NCBI GenBank assembly: GCA_016764035.1
Contig: JAESSQ010000032.1
Location: forward strand, 1-5,813
DNA from: Gammaproteobacteria bacterium
Lineage (GTDB): Bacteria; Pseudomonadota; Gammaproteobacteria; SZUA-229
Direction of reading: 5' to 3'
DNA: 5,813 nucleotides
The position numbers and the translations under genes were made by a program. Below the pieces are notes generated by a model. The model was not told where the DNA came from, searched no databases, and worked only from the letters and a program-made list of their open reading frames with translations. The number at the start of each line of letters is the position of its first letter. The first letter of the stretch is position 1. This document shows, piece after piece, positions 1-5,491 of this stretch.

Positions 1-644
1 CGAATATCTTTCTGGCTTAAATCACCGTTAATAACAACGGTTGATTCCCTACCGATACGCGTCATAAACATTTTCATTTCTTCGGCTGTACAGTTCTGTG
101 CTTCATCCAATACAACAAAGGCACGGTTATAAGTTTTGCCACGCATATAGGCCAGAGGCTCTACCGTAATATTACCGTTTTTTATCGCACATTCGATCAC
201 GCCTTTTCCTGCATTGCTAATCAGGCAGGATTTAAATGCACTGAAATAAGGATCAAACTTCTCATCCAGCTTGCCGGGCAAGAAACCCATGCTATTGCCA
301 GCTTCTACTGCAGGGCGTGTGAAAACTATACGGTCAATATCCCCTGCGATAAGAGCCTGTGCCGCCATCGCCGCCGTACAATAACTCTTACCGGTACCTG
401 CAGGCCCCAGACCAAAGATTAAGGTGTGTGTTTTTATCGCAGACATAAACAAGTCTTGTGCTTTGTTTTTTGCCTGTATGGGTTTTATCTTTTTTGCTGG
501 AGAGGTGTTTTGTTTACGAGAGGGGGAATATGAGTCGTTGTGTGGAGAGGAGTGGAAGTCGATGACTACGTTATCCTCCGATAGGTAATCTAGTGCCTGT
601 AATTTATTTTTTTGCCTTTTCGCTCGACCATGTTTTCTCGACAT
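1..644 (-). CDS. phoH: PhoH family ATPase, N-terminal part (cut by window edge)
   Basis: Translating the minus strand from an ATG at 644-642 gives 214 uninterrupted codons to the window edge. After a basic N-terminus (MSRKHGRAKRQKNK) and a polar linker, an Ile-Gln-Ala-Lys-Asn segment leads into Walker A, GPAGTGKS (about residues 80-87). This is followed by DRIVFTRPAVEAG, MGFLPGKLDEKFDPY (119-133), PLAYMRG (163-169), Walker B VVLDEAQN (177-184) and the VVINGD strand (203-208). This order is that of the E. coli PhoH P-loop ATPase, a cytoplasmic protein related to helicase-type NTPases. The family has been linked to RNA metabolism and, in E. coli, to phosphate starvation. No N-terminal PIN domain is present, so it is the short PhoH type, not the PIN-PhoH fusion. 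The start is preceded by a modest GGGGT-type ribosome site. The C-terminus lies outside the window. The family call is firm; the cellular role is not. Confidence 0.95.
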   Translation of the reverse strand, partial: MSRKHGRAKRQKNKLQALDYLSEDNVVIDFHSSPHNDSYSPSRKQNTSPAKKIKPIQAKNKAQDLFMSAIKTHTLIFGLGPAGTGKSYCTAAMAAQALIAGDIDRIVFTRPAVEAGNSMGFLPGKLDEKFDPYFSAFKSCLISNAGKGVIECAIKNGNITVEPLAYMRGKTYNRAFVVLDEAQNCTAEEMKMFMTRIGRESTVVINGDLSQKDI

Positions 645-703
645 ATATACACCCCGGAACTGGTTAATTAACGGTTAATAAACAATGCGAAATAAATTTT
701 AGC

Positions 704-730
704 TTTATACTGTTTTTCTAAACACCTCAA
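704..730 (-). promoter_or_regulatory. Candidate phoH promoter
   Basis: On the minus strand a TTGAGG box (730-725) and a TATAAA box (709-704) are separated by 15 bp, about 60 bp upstream of the phoH start. The -10 match is good. The spacing is shorter than the preferred 17 bp, and the region is so AT-rich that chance matches are expected. Confidence 0.25.
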
Positions 731-850
731 TAATTTGTTATGTGTATTTTTACAACTTTATGATTAAAATGTAAACCGTTTTTTTCAAAAACACTCATAA
801 CTAAAAAATTATCAACCCACTTTCATCTTTATACCATTAAAACTAACGAA

Positions 851-856
851 TATAAT
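851..856 (+). promoter_or_regulatory. Candidate -10 element for the ligase/deacylase unit
   Basis: A perfect TATAAT lies 49 bp upstream of the ATG at 906, but no good -35 hexamer sits at the right distance. A second -10-like box, TATACT at 889-894, is only 11 bp from the ATG and would give an almost leaderless mRNA. Neither is secure. Confidence 0.25.
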
Positions 857-905
857 TAGCAAGAAAACATACCCTTGCGATCACCGTTTATACTAAACTT
901 ACTTC

Positions 906-2363
906 ATGGGCGAAGAAATTCAATATACCCGCTTTACTAAAACCGATTACCAGCAATTCAGTTCTCATTTAAAAGATGAAACAATGTTGCTAAAAAACTG
1001 GTTTGACGAAAACAAATTTTCTACCGCCAGTAAAATGGCAGGTTATGAACTTGAAGCCTGGCTCATCAATAACGCCGGAAAACCCGCTGCTATCAATACA
1101 ACATTTCTCGAACAGGCTAACAATGCCCTACTCAGCCCTGAGCTAGCAAAATTTAATATCGAACTAAATGTTGAACCAGAAAAATTATCAAACAAGGTTC
1201 TTTCGACATTTGAAACCAAACTGGATAGTCTGTGGCAACAATGCGTAGTAACGGCTAAGTCTCTCGACAGTCAGGTACTCGGCATTGGTATTTTGCCCAC
1301 CTTGCAAGATAGCGACCTCACACTTAAAAATATTTCCCTACTCGATCGTTATAAAGCACTTAATGAACAAGTTTTACGTCAGCGCAAAGGTGTTGAAATA
1401 GCATTAAACATCAATGGCACAGAAAATTTACATGTCAAACATAAAGATGTAATGCTGGAAGCTGCGGCTACATCACTACAAATACATATACAGGTACCGC
1501 AAGACGTTGCTGCGCGTTATTACAATGCGTCGGTACTGTTATCCGCACCGATGGTTGCTATCAGCGCTAACTCACCGTGTCTATTTGGGCAACGCTTATG
1601 GCAGGAAACACGCATACCTGTTTTTGAGCAGTCTGTTCCTACCGGTGGTTATGGTGGCGCAGCCTCAGGTCCCGTACATCGTGTCAGTTTTGGTTCAGAT
1701 TATATACGCAGCTCTCTATTTGAATGCTTTCAGGAAAACCTTGAACATTTCCCTATTCTTTTGCCTGTGCATTACCAAACTAAAATTCACGACGTAAGAC
1801 ATTTACGCTTACATAATGGCACTATCTGGCGCTGGAACCGTCCATTGATTGGTTTTGATACTGATGGTACACCTCATCTGCGAATCGAACACCGCGTATG
1901 TGCAAGTGCACCGACCACTGTAGACAATATTGCTAACATCGCTTTTTATTACGGACTGGTACATCACTATGCAACAATGGAAAACCCACCTGAACACATT
2001 ATGCATTTTACTGACGCAAAAAATAATTTTTATCGCTGCGCACAGCTCGGACTAAAACATAAAACACAGTGGCTCAACAAAAACACCCAACCATTGCAAA
2101 AAATTATTCTTGATAAACTATTAATCGAAGCCGAATCCGGTTTGTACGATTTAGGCATTAATCAAAAAGATACACAACGCTACCTTTCTATTATTCAGCA
2201 ACGTGCTGAATCTAATAAAACCGGCAGTCAGTGGCAGTTAAACTTTTTAGATACACATCAAAATAATAGAACTCTGCTTACCTTAACTTATCTAAAAAAC
2301 CAGATGTCTGGTCGCCCCATTCACGAATGGGACATCGAACATAGTAATGAAAACCATTTATAA
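906..2363 (+). CDS. Glutamate-cysteine ligase family (GCS2-type) carboxylate-amine ligase
   Basis: The 485-residue product resembles the GCS2/YbdK-type branch of glutamate-cysteine ligases, ATP-dependent cytoplasmic enzymes that join the gamma-carboxyl of glutamate to an amine, classically cysteine in glutathione synthesis. Visible motifs are GYELEAWL (46-53; E48 and E50 fit the acidic metal-binding pair), IELNVEPEKL (85-94), LQIHIQV (191-197), the ISANSPCLFGQRLWQETR segment (219-236) and the C-terminal catalytic LRIEHRVC (325-332). The length is ordinary for the family. The deacylase-like gene follows after 23 bp and is presumably co-transcribed. The ATG at 906 has no recognisable Shine-Dalgarno sequence. 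The next in-frame ATG (981, Met26) is not better placed, and all motifs lie after both, so the N-terminus is uncertain by about 25 residues. No gshB-like ATP-grasp gene is adjacent. The acceptor could be cysteine or another amine; the family call is firmer than the substrate. Confidence 0.85.
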   Translation: MGEEIQYTRFTKTDYQQFSSHLKDETMLLKNWFDENKFSTASKMAGYELEAWLINNAGKPAAINTTFLEQANNALLSPELAKFNIELNVEPEKLSNKVLSTFETKLDSLWQQCVVTAKSLDSQVLGIGILPTLQDSDLTLKNISLLDRYKALNEQVLRQRKGVEIALNINGTENLHVKHKDVMLEAAATSLQIHIQVPQDVAARYYNASVLLSAPMVAISANSPCLFGQRLWQETRIPVFEQSVPTGGYGGAASGPVHRVSFGSDYIRSSLFECFQENLEHFPILLPVHYQTKIHDVRHLRLHNGTIWRWNRPLIGFDTDGTPHLRIEHRVCASAPTTVDNIANIAFYYGLVHHYATMENPPEHIMHFTDAKNNFYRCAQLGLKHKTQWLNKNTQPLQKIILDKLLIEAESGLYDLGINQKDTQRYLSIIQQRAESNKTGSQWQLNFLDTHQNNRTLLTLTYLKNQMSGRPIHEWDIEHSNENHL

Positions 2364-2386
2364 ATTAACCTCAGAAAAAAGACACC

Positions 2387-3391
2387 ATGCTAAATGAAAT
2401 GATACATATACCCGACGCACTACTTAACGCAAACGTTGAGGAATTAAATAATATACTTGGCGCACCAACTCTGTTTCATTTAAACGGTACCAATAAACAA
2501 CCGTTATTTATCTGCACTTTATTACATGGCAATGAAACCACCGGTTTTTATGCCATACAACGTCTGTTACAAAAGTACCGACATAAAACACTACCTCGAG
2601 CAGTATCTTTGTTTATTGGCAATGTTGCTGCCGCCGAAAGAAATCAACGACATCTGGACACACAGGATGATTACAATCGTATCTGGCCAGGCAGTCATCA
2701 CAACGAATCCGCAGACAAAGATATAATGCAGACTGTGACCAACATCATGCAGAAAAACAAACCCTTCGCCAGTATCGACATCCACAACAACACAGGTAAA
2801 AATCCGCATTACGCCTGCATCAATAACCTCAACCCTCATGGTCTTGTGCTGGCATCAAAGTTTAGTGATGTCGCAGTTTATTTCACCACGCCTAAAGGTG
2901 TTCAGTCTTCAGCGTTTTCTGACTTTTGCCCTTCCGTCGTGCTTGAGTGCGGACAATCAGGCGACAAATCTGGCGTAGATCATGCCCTGCAATTCTTGGA
3001 AACTGTTTTACAAATGGAAGGACTACGGCCACCGGAGAAAAGTGAAATAACGCTCTATCACACCATTGCGCGTGTCATTATCCCTAAAACAGTCGTGCTT
3101 TCTGAACAGGCTTCCAGTGACGGTGATATTATCTTAAATAAAAAGCTGGAAGAGAAAAATTTCCAACAGATTCAATCTGGCACCGAATTTGCCACCGCTA
3201 ACTCTACCAAGGAAAAGCTGTTACTTGTCAGTAATGAAAGTGACGAGGATATAAGCAATGAATATATCGAAAGAAAAAACGACCACCTTGTTTTAAAAAA
3301 AACGGTAACACTGGCAATGTTTACCACCAACACAAAAGCTATAAGACAAGATTGTGTCTGCTACTTCATGGAAGAGTTACACATAGGTTAA
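2387..3391 (+). CDS. Succinylglutamate desuccinylase/aspartoacylase family zinc hydrolase
   Basis: The 334-residue product carries the signature of the AstE/aspartoacylase branch of M14-like zinc hydrolases, which remove acyl groups from N-acyl amino acids. HGNETTG (47-53) supplies zinc ligands H47 and E50. The segment from N79 to W100 follows the family pattern NPxAxxxxxR...DLNRxF, with R88, D95, N97 and R98 kept but V80, Y96 and W100 at positions usually Pro, Leu and Phe. DIHNNTGKNPHY (131-142) gives the third ligand H133. VVLECGQSGD (184-193) gives the likely catalytic E187. Residues from about 215 onward form the C-terminal beta-rich part. The start is 23 bp after the ligase stop, with only a weak purine-rich ribosome site; Met5 (2399) is an alternative. 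No ast genes for arginine catabolism lie nearby, so a role in the AST pathway is not supported. Pairing with the ligase suggests a linked substrate. Confidence 0.87.
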   Translation: MLNEMIHIPDALLNANVEELNNILGAPTLFHLNGTNKQPLFICTLLHGNETTGFYAIQRLLQKYRHKTLPRAVSLFIGNVAAAERNQRHLDTQDDYNRIWPGSHHNESADKDIMQTVTNIMQKNKPFASIDIHNNTGKNPHYACINNLNPHGLVLASKFSDVAVYFTTPKGVQSSAFSDFCPSVVLECGQSGDKSGVDHALQFLETVLQMEGLRPPEKSEITLYHTIARVIIPKTVVLSEQASSDGDIILNKKLEEKNFQQIQSGTEFATANSTKEKLLLVSNESDEDISNEYIERKNDHLVLKKTVTLAMFTTNTKAIRQDCVCYFMEELHIG

Positions 3392-3398
3392 CGTAACG

Positions 3399-3422
3399 TA
3401 ATTATTCGATAAAATATAATTA
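3399..3422. repeat. AT-only inverted repeat between convergent genes
   Basis: TAATTAT (3399-3405) and ATAATTA (3416-3422) form a perfect 7-bp stem with a 10-base loop just after the deacylase stop. Its position between convergent genes fits a termination role. The stem is all A-T, however, and no clear U-tract follows, so it is a weak terminator candidate at best. Confidence 0.2.
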
Positions 3423-3453
3423 TGCAAATACCAAAAATAATATTTTGCCGTTA

Positions 3454-3858
3454 TCAATCCTGTTTATATGCATATTTCCCACTGCCCAAAAAAACCATAG
3501 CCAACGCGGATATCAAATAAAACAGCTGCAATTCAATGGCGGATCCGCCGTGCTCAGTTAATCTTAACCATTCATCGCTGTGCACAAGAAATAATGCAAA
3601 CGTCATGTTTACAGCGATTAGCAGCCCACCTATTCTGGTGTAATAACCAACTATCACCATCATCGGCGCGATAACTTCACCGACGTATACGCCGTAGGCT
3701 AATACTGATGGCAAGTTATTCGCCACCAACATACCACCAATAAAATCGAGCGATGCCGGGTGCAATATTTTTGCGATGCCATGAAACAGTAACAAAGCGC
3801 CCAAGCCAATTCTCAAAATCAATCGGCCTGTACCCGCGTTCAAGGAAGATAAAATCAT
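3454..3858 (-). CDS. DoxX family inner-membrane protein
   Basis: This 134-residue protein has four hydrophobic segments at about residues 12-30, 52-71, 76-92 and 109-126, the usual DoxX layout and length. Family-type features are the LRIGLGALLLFHGIAKI first helix with R16 and H26-G27, the VGEVIAPMMVIVGYYTRIGG stretch with E61 and R75, the GGSAIELQLFYL segment (104-115) and the terminal LGSGKYAYKQD. DoxX proteins are small inner-membrane proteins named after a subunit of an archaeal thiosulfate:quinone oxidoreductase. In bacteria most are of unknown or redox/thiol-stress-related function. The ATG is preceded by a good AGAGGTG site. The stop is TGA, followed in frame by TAA (tandem stops). The gene is convergent with the deacylase gene and divergent from the S24 peptidase gene, so it is probably transcribed alone. 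Confidence 0.88.
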   Translation of the reverse strand: MILSSLNAGTGRLILRIGLGALLLFHGIAKILHPASLDFIGGMLVANNLPSVLAYGVYVGEVIAPMMVIVGYYTRIGGLLIAVNMTFALFLVHSDEWLRLTEHGGSAIELQLFYLISALAMVFLGSGKYAYKQD

Positions 3859-3895
3859 TTCACCTCTATCAAATATGTAGATAAATCATCTAAAA

Positions 3896-3924
3896 ACTAT
3901 AAATCTGAACCAGAATATTTACAA
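3896..3924 (-). promoter_or_regulatory. Candidate promoter of the DoxX gene
   Basis: Reading the minus strand, TTGTAA (3924-3919) and TATAGT (3901-3896) are separated by exactly 17 bp, with the -10 about 37 bp upstream of the start codon. The hexamers match the sigma-70 consensus at 4/6 and 5/6. The spacer contains the small palindrome TCTG-AAC-CAGA at 3904-3914, a possible operator. Confidence 0.45.
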
Positions 3925-3990
3925 GTATATATTTTACTGGATATAAGCTATGCTTTTAGTTACATCTAGATTATAAAAATAATAATAAAT

Positions 3991-4467
3991 ATGAATAATA
4001 TATCACTGCTATTACCCAAGCACCGACGCCCTGTCTGGACACCTAACCTCGACGTTATTGATGAAGAAACGGATAATGCATTATGCAATCTAGTGGCCAT
4101 CCCTTTATTAGGTAAAATTACAGCAGGCAAACCGATTGAACGCATTGAAGATAACGAACAAGTAAACGTACCCGCCAACATGGTACGCAAAGATACCTAT
4201 GCATTACGCGTATCTGGCCACTCCATGATCGACGACAACATTCAGGATGGCGATATCGTCATCATAGAAAAGAAACAATCTGCTGAGAATGGGCAGTCTG
4301 TTGTTGCACTCATCAACGGCGAACAAGTAACACTAAAAAAGTTTTATATCGAAGCCAATGGCATTCGTTTACAGCCAGCCAACCCTGATATGAAAGCGAT
4401 ACTTCTTAAAAACGAAGAGGTGGAAGTTTTAGGTGTCGTCACCGGTGTTATTCGAAAATTTGACTAA
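3991..4467 (+). CDS. LexA/UmuD-like S24 peptidase without a DNA-binding domain
   Basis: The 158-residue product matches the C-terminal half of LexA. IPLLGKITAGKP (37-48) contains an Ala45-Gly46 cleavage site like LexA's GRVAAGEP. RVSGHSMIDD (73-82) carries nucleophile Ser78, and QVTLKKF (112-118) carries the general base Lys116. GDIVII, LQPANPDM and LGVVTGVIRKFD complete the fold. Spacing from cleavage Ala to Ser (33) and Ser to Lys (38) is close to LexA (35 and 37). Residues 1-36 are too short for, and do not resemble, the winged helix-turn-helix of about 70 residues. An in-frame TAG at 3967 blocks any longer version. The architecture is therefore UmuD-like, but the A-G site is LexA-type (UmuD has C-G) and no umuC follows. 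No CTGT-N8-ACAG SOS box is evident upstream. The ATG lacks a Shine-Dalgarno sequence. Co-protease-stimulated self-cleavage is inferred; a partner is unknown. Confidence 0.82.
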   Translation: MNNISLLLPKHRRPVWTPNLDVIDEETDNALCNLVAIPLLGKITAGKPIERIEDNEQVNVPANMVRKDTYALRVSGHSMIDDNIQDGDIVIIEKKQSAENGQSVVALINGEQVTLKKFYIEANGIRLQPANPDMKAILLKNEEVEVLGVVTGVIRKFD

Positions 4468-4483
4468 CACATGTTTTAGATTT

Positions 4484-4523
4484 TTCATAAAAAAAGCAGC
4501 TATTAAGCTGCTTTTTTTATGAA
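4484..4523. terminator. Strong bidirectional intrinsic terminator
   Basis: A perfect 17-bp inverted repeat (4484-4500 with 4507-4523) encloses the 6-base loop TATTAA. The stem has a GCAGC/GCTGC core nearest the loop, flanked by seven A on one side and seven T on the other. Each strand therefore reads as a GC hairpin followed by a U-tract. It ends transcription of the S24 gene, 16 bp upstream, on the plus strand. On the minus strand it ends the Cys-rich gene, whose stop lies 19 bp away. Confidence 0.93.
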
Positions 4524-4542
4524 CACTATCGTAATTTTTATC

Positions 4543-4731
4543 TTACTTACTTGCCATATCCTGGCCACAACACATGGGTGATTTCACCATACCATGACCG
4601 TCAGGACATTTTGAGACATGTACAGTTGTACCATCCTCCGTCTTAATCGTATCGTGCTCTAATTCTTTACCACACTCTGCACACGTCATAGAACCAACAC
4701 CCATACCACATACATCACATTTATAAGCCAT
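4543..4731 (-). CDS. Small Cys-rich metal-binding protein, desulforedoxin-like ends
   Basis: This 62-residue protein has eight likely metal ligands: C5 and C8 (YKCDVCG), C17 and C20 (TCAEC), C42 and H46 (KCPDGHG) and the vicinal pair C54-C55 (MCCGQDM). The first CxxCG and the final CCGxDM recall the two halves of the rubredoxin-like iron site of desulforedoxin and of the N-terminal domain of desulfoferrodoxin. Here they are separated by a longer insert carrying the second CxxC and C42. A zinc ribbon is an equally fair reading. The start has a good AAAGGTG site 7 bases upstream. The gene is monocistronic, convergent with the S24 gene and separated from it by the bidirectional terminator. I do not recognise a named family. 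The opening MAYKCDVCG also resembles ribosomal protein L28, but nothing after it does. Iron or zinc binding is inferred. Confidence 0.8.
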   Translation of the reverse strand: MAYKCDVCGMGVGSMTCAECGKELEHDTIKTEDGTTVHVSKCPDGHGMVKSPMCCGQDMASK

Positions 4732-4773
4732 ATCATTGCACCTTTATTAATTTAAACTGAATTACTTCAACGT

Positions 4774-4804
4774 ATTTTATTTGAATGACATTGCCAGTTA
4801 TCAA
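4774..4804 (-). promoter_or_regulatory. Candidate promoter of the Cys-rich gene
   Basis: On the minus strand TTGATA (4804-4799, 5/6 match) is followed after 19 bp by TAAAAT (4779-4774, 5/6 match), about 42 bp upstream of the start. The spacing is longer than ideal. Confidence 0.3.
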
Positions 4805-4817
4805 CAATTATTACAAG

Positions 4818-4836
4818 GTTATAAGTATTCTATAAC
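4818..4836. repeat. Short inverted repeat after the HxlR gene
   Basis: GTTATA (4818-4823) and TATAAC (4831-4836) form a perfect 6-bp stem around a 7-base loop, 16 bp past the end of the regulator gene on the minus strand. It is AT-rich with no clear U-tract. It could be a weak transcript end or an operator half-site pair, or chance. Confidence 0.2.
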
Positions 4837-4851
4837 AATATAGAAACAGCA

Positions 4852-5364
4852 TTATTTGTCTCTGTTATGTTTTTCCCAGGCTAATTGCAACAAGCGTAAC
4901 CGAACTTTCGTTTTAGTATTGGCACCTGGACCAGGAAGTATTATCAGGTCTCGTGCATCGAGTTTTCGACCATCTTCAGCTTGTATTGAAACAGCTGAAA
5001 TCTCTTGTCCTGTTGCATGCTCAACAAATTGTACAGGCGCACCCGCATCATGCAGCCATCGATCTCCCCATTGATTCAGCGCAATTAAAGCCGGAAACAA
5101 ATCTCTACCCATTGGCGTTAACCGGTATTCATGCCGTTTTGCGCCTTCTTTAACAGGTACCCGTTGCAAAACACCACTGTCACATAACTTACTTAATCTG
5201 GCTGTCAGAATATTTCGAGCAATACCCAAATGTTGCTGAAAATCCTCAAATCGACACGAGCCATAGAACGCTTCGCGCAGAATTAATAGCGTCCATCGCT
5301 CACCAATAAGCTCCAGGGCATTCGCAAGTGAACAGTTCATGTCATCAAGATAACTATTTTTCAT
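4852..5364 (-). CDS. HxlR family winged-helix transcriptional regulator
   Basis: The 170-residue protein opens with MNCSLANALELIGERWTLLILREA. This includes the conserved cysteine (C11) of redox- or electrophile-sensing HxlR proteins and the GERWTLLILR motif (21-30). The FEDFQQHLGIARNILTARLSKL stretch (39-60) contains the recognition helix, and EYRLTPMGRDL (79-89) is the wing. QWGDRW (98-103) and the C-terminal LDARDL...PGPGA (135-148) are typical of the longer proteobacterial HxlR type. In that type the region at 117-134 usually has CGH and CxxCG cysteines, which are absent here. Members bind DNA as dimers and act as repressors or activators. An AAGGT site 7 bases upstream supports the ATG at 5364; Met9 (5340) is an alternative. 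It is divergent from the alpha/beta hydrolase gene, with paired palindromes between, so autoregulation and control of the hydrolase are likely. The ligand is unknown. Confidence 0.92.
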   Translation of the reverse strand: MKNSYLDDMNCSLANALELIGERWTLLILREAFYGSCRFEDFQQHLGIARNILTARLSKLCDSGVLQRVPVKEGAKRHEYRLTPMGRDLFPALIALNQWGDRWLHDAGAPVQFVEHATGQEISAVSIQAEDGRKLDARDLIILPGPGANTKTKVRLRLLQLAWEKHNRDK

Positions 5365-5381
5365 AACAATACCTTAAAGAT

Positions 5382-5404
5382 AATAGTTGCATTTAGCAAC
5401 TATT
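5382..5404. promoter_or_regulatory. Candidate HxlR operator 1
   Basis: AATAGTTGC (5382-5390) and GCAACTATT (5396-5404) form a perfect 9-bp inverted repeat around ATTTA. It lies 18 bp upstream of the regulator start and overlaps a TATTAT -10-like box on the minus strand (5385-5380). A dimer bound here would be expected to block the regulator's own promoter. That the HxlR protein binds it is inferred from position and symmetry. Confidence 0.7.
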
Positions 5405-5411
5405 TATGCTT

Positions 5412-5428
5412 TAGTTGCATTTAGCAAC
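5412..5428. promoter_or_regulatory. Candidate HxlR operator 2
   Basis: This is a second exact copy of the 17-mer TAGTTGCATTTAGCAAC, offset 28 bp from the copy at 5384-5400. Its symmetry is GTTGC-ATTTA-GCAAC, with only 5-bp arms because the flanks differ. Identical sequence including the non-palindromic ATTTA core implies selection or recent duplication. It may be the weaker of two sites, nearer to the hydrolase gene. Confidence 0.68.
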
Positions 5429-5464
5429 AGTTTTAAAACAAAACTAATTACACCAAATCACATT

Positions 5465-5470
5465 TATAAT
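5465..5470 (+). promoter_or_regulatory. Candidate -10 element of the alpha/beta hydrolase gene
   Basis: A perfect TATAAT lies 21 bp upstream of the ATG at 5492. No good -35 hexamer sits 16-18 bp before it (the bases there read about AACTAA). The promoter may depend on an activator bound upstream, and the two palindromes lie on that side. Confidence 0.4.
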
Positions 5471-5491
5471 AAAGATAAGGCAGAAAATACG

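Larger units (their letters stand above)
645..905. other. AT-rich divergent intergenic spacer between phoH and the ligase gene
   Basis: This 261-bp stretch holds no convincing reading frame and must carry the promoters of two divergent genes. Visible elements are a perfect 10-bp palindrome GTTAATTAAC at 663-672 inside the phoH leader, a nearby second GGTTAAT at 673-679, and AT-rich tracts. I see no RNA gene, no GC-rich hairpin and no riboswitch-like fold. A Pho box could not be recognised by eye despite the phoH name. Confidence 0.5.

Noticed and set aside
670..780. 7-bp inverted pair AACGGTT (670-676) and AACCGTT (774-780)
   Set aside because: The arms are about 100 bp apart and short; this is within chance in so AT-rich a spacer.
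1507..1797. 96-codon plus-strand frame inside the ligase gene
   Set aside because: It is an overlapping shadow of the well-supported ligase reading frame, with no domain and no ribosome site.
2591..2839. 82-codon minus-strand frame inside the deacylase gene
   Set aside because: It lies antisense to conserved zinc-site motifs; its valine-rich composition is what the reverse of the deacylase codons produces.
3936..3955. Possible SOS box (ACTGGATATAAGCTATG) upstream of the S24 gene
   Set aside because: Aligned with CTGT-N8-ACAG it mismatches one base in the left half and three in the right half, so it is not a credible LexA site.
3966..4190. 74-codon minus-strand frame antisense to the S24 peptidase gene
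   Set aside because: It ends in a low-complexity Ile/Phe run from AT-rich spacer and shows no family features.
4519..4581. 20-codon hydrophobic plus-strand frame (MNTIVIFILLTCHILA...)
   Set aside because: It resembles a small toxin-like peptide, but its ATG lies in the terminator stem, it has no ribosome site, and it is antisense to the end of the Cys-rich gene.
4723..4731. Resemblance of MAYKCDVCG to the start of ribosomal protein L28
   Set aside because: The rest of the protein lacks the basic L28 sequence and has a different cysteine pattern.
4856..5153. Two plus-strand frames (4856-5074 and 4953-5153) antisense to the HxlR gene
   Set aside because: Both overlap clearly conserved HxlR coding sequence on the other strand and lack ribosome sites.
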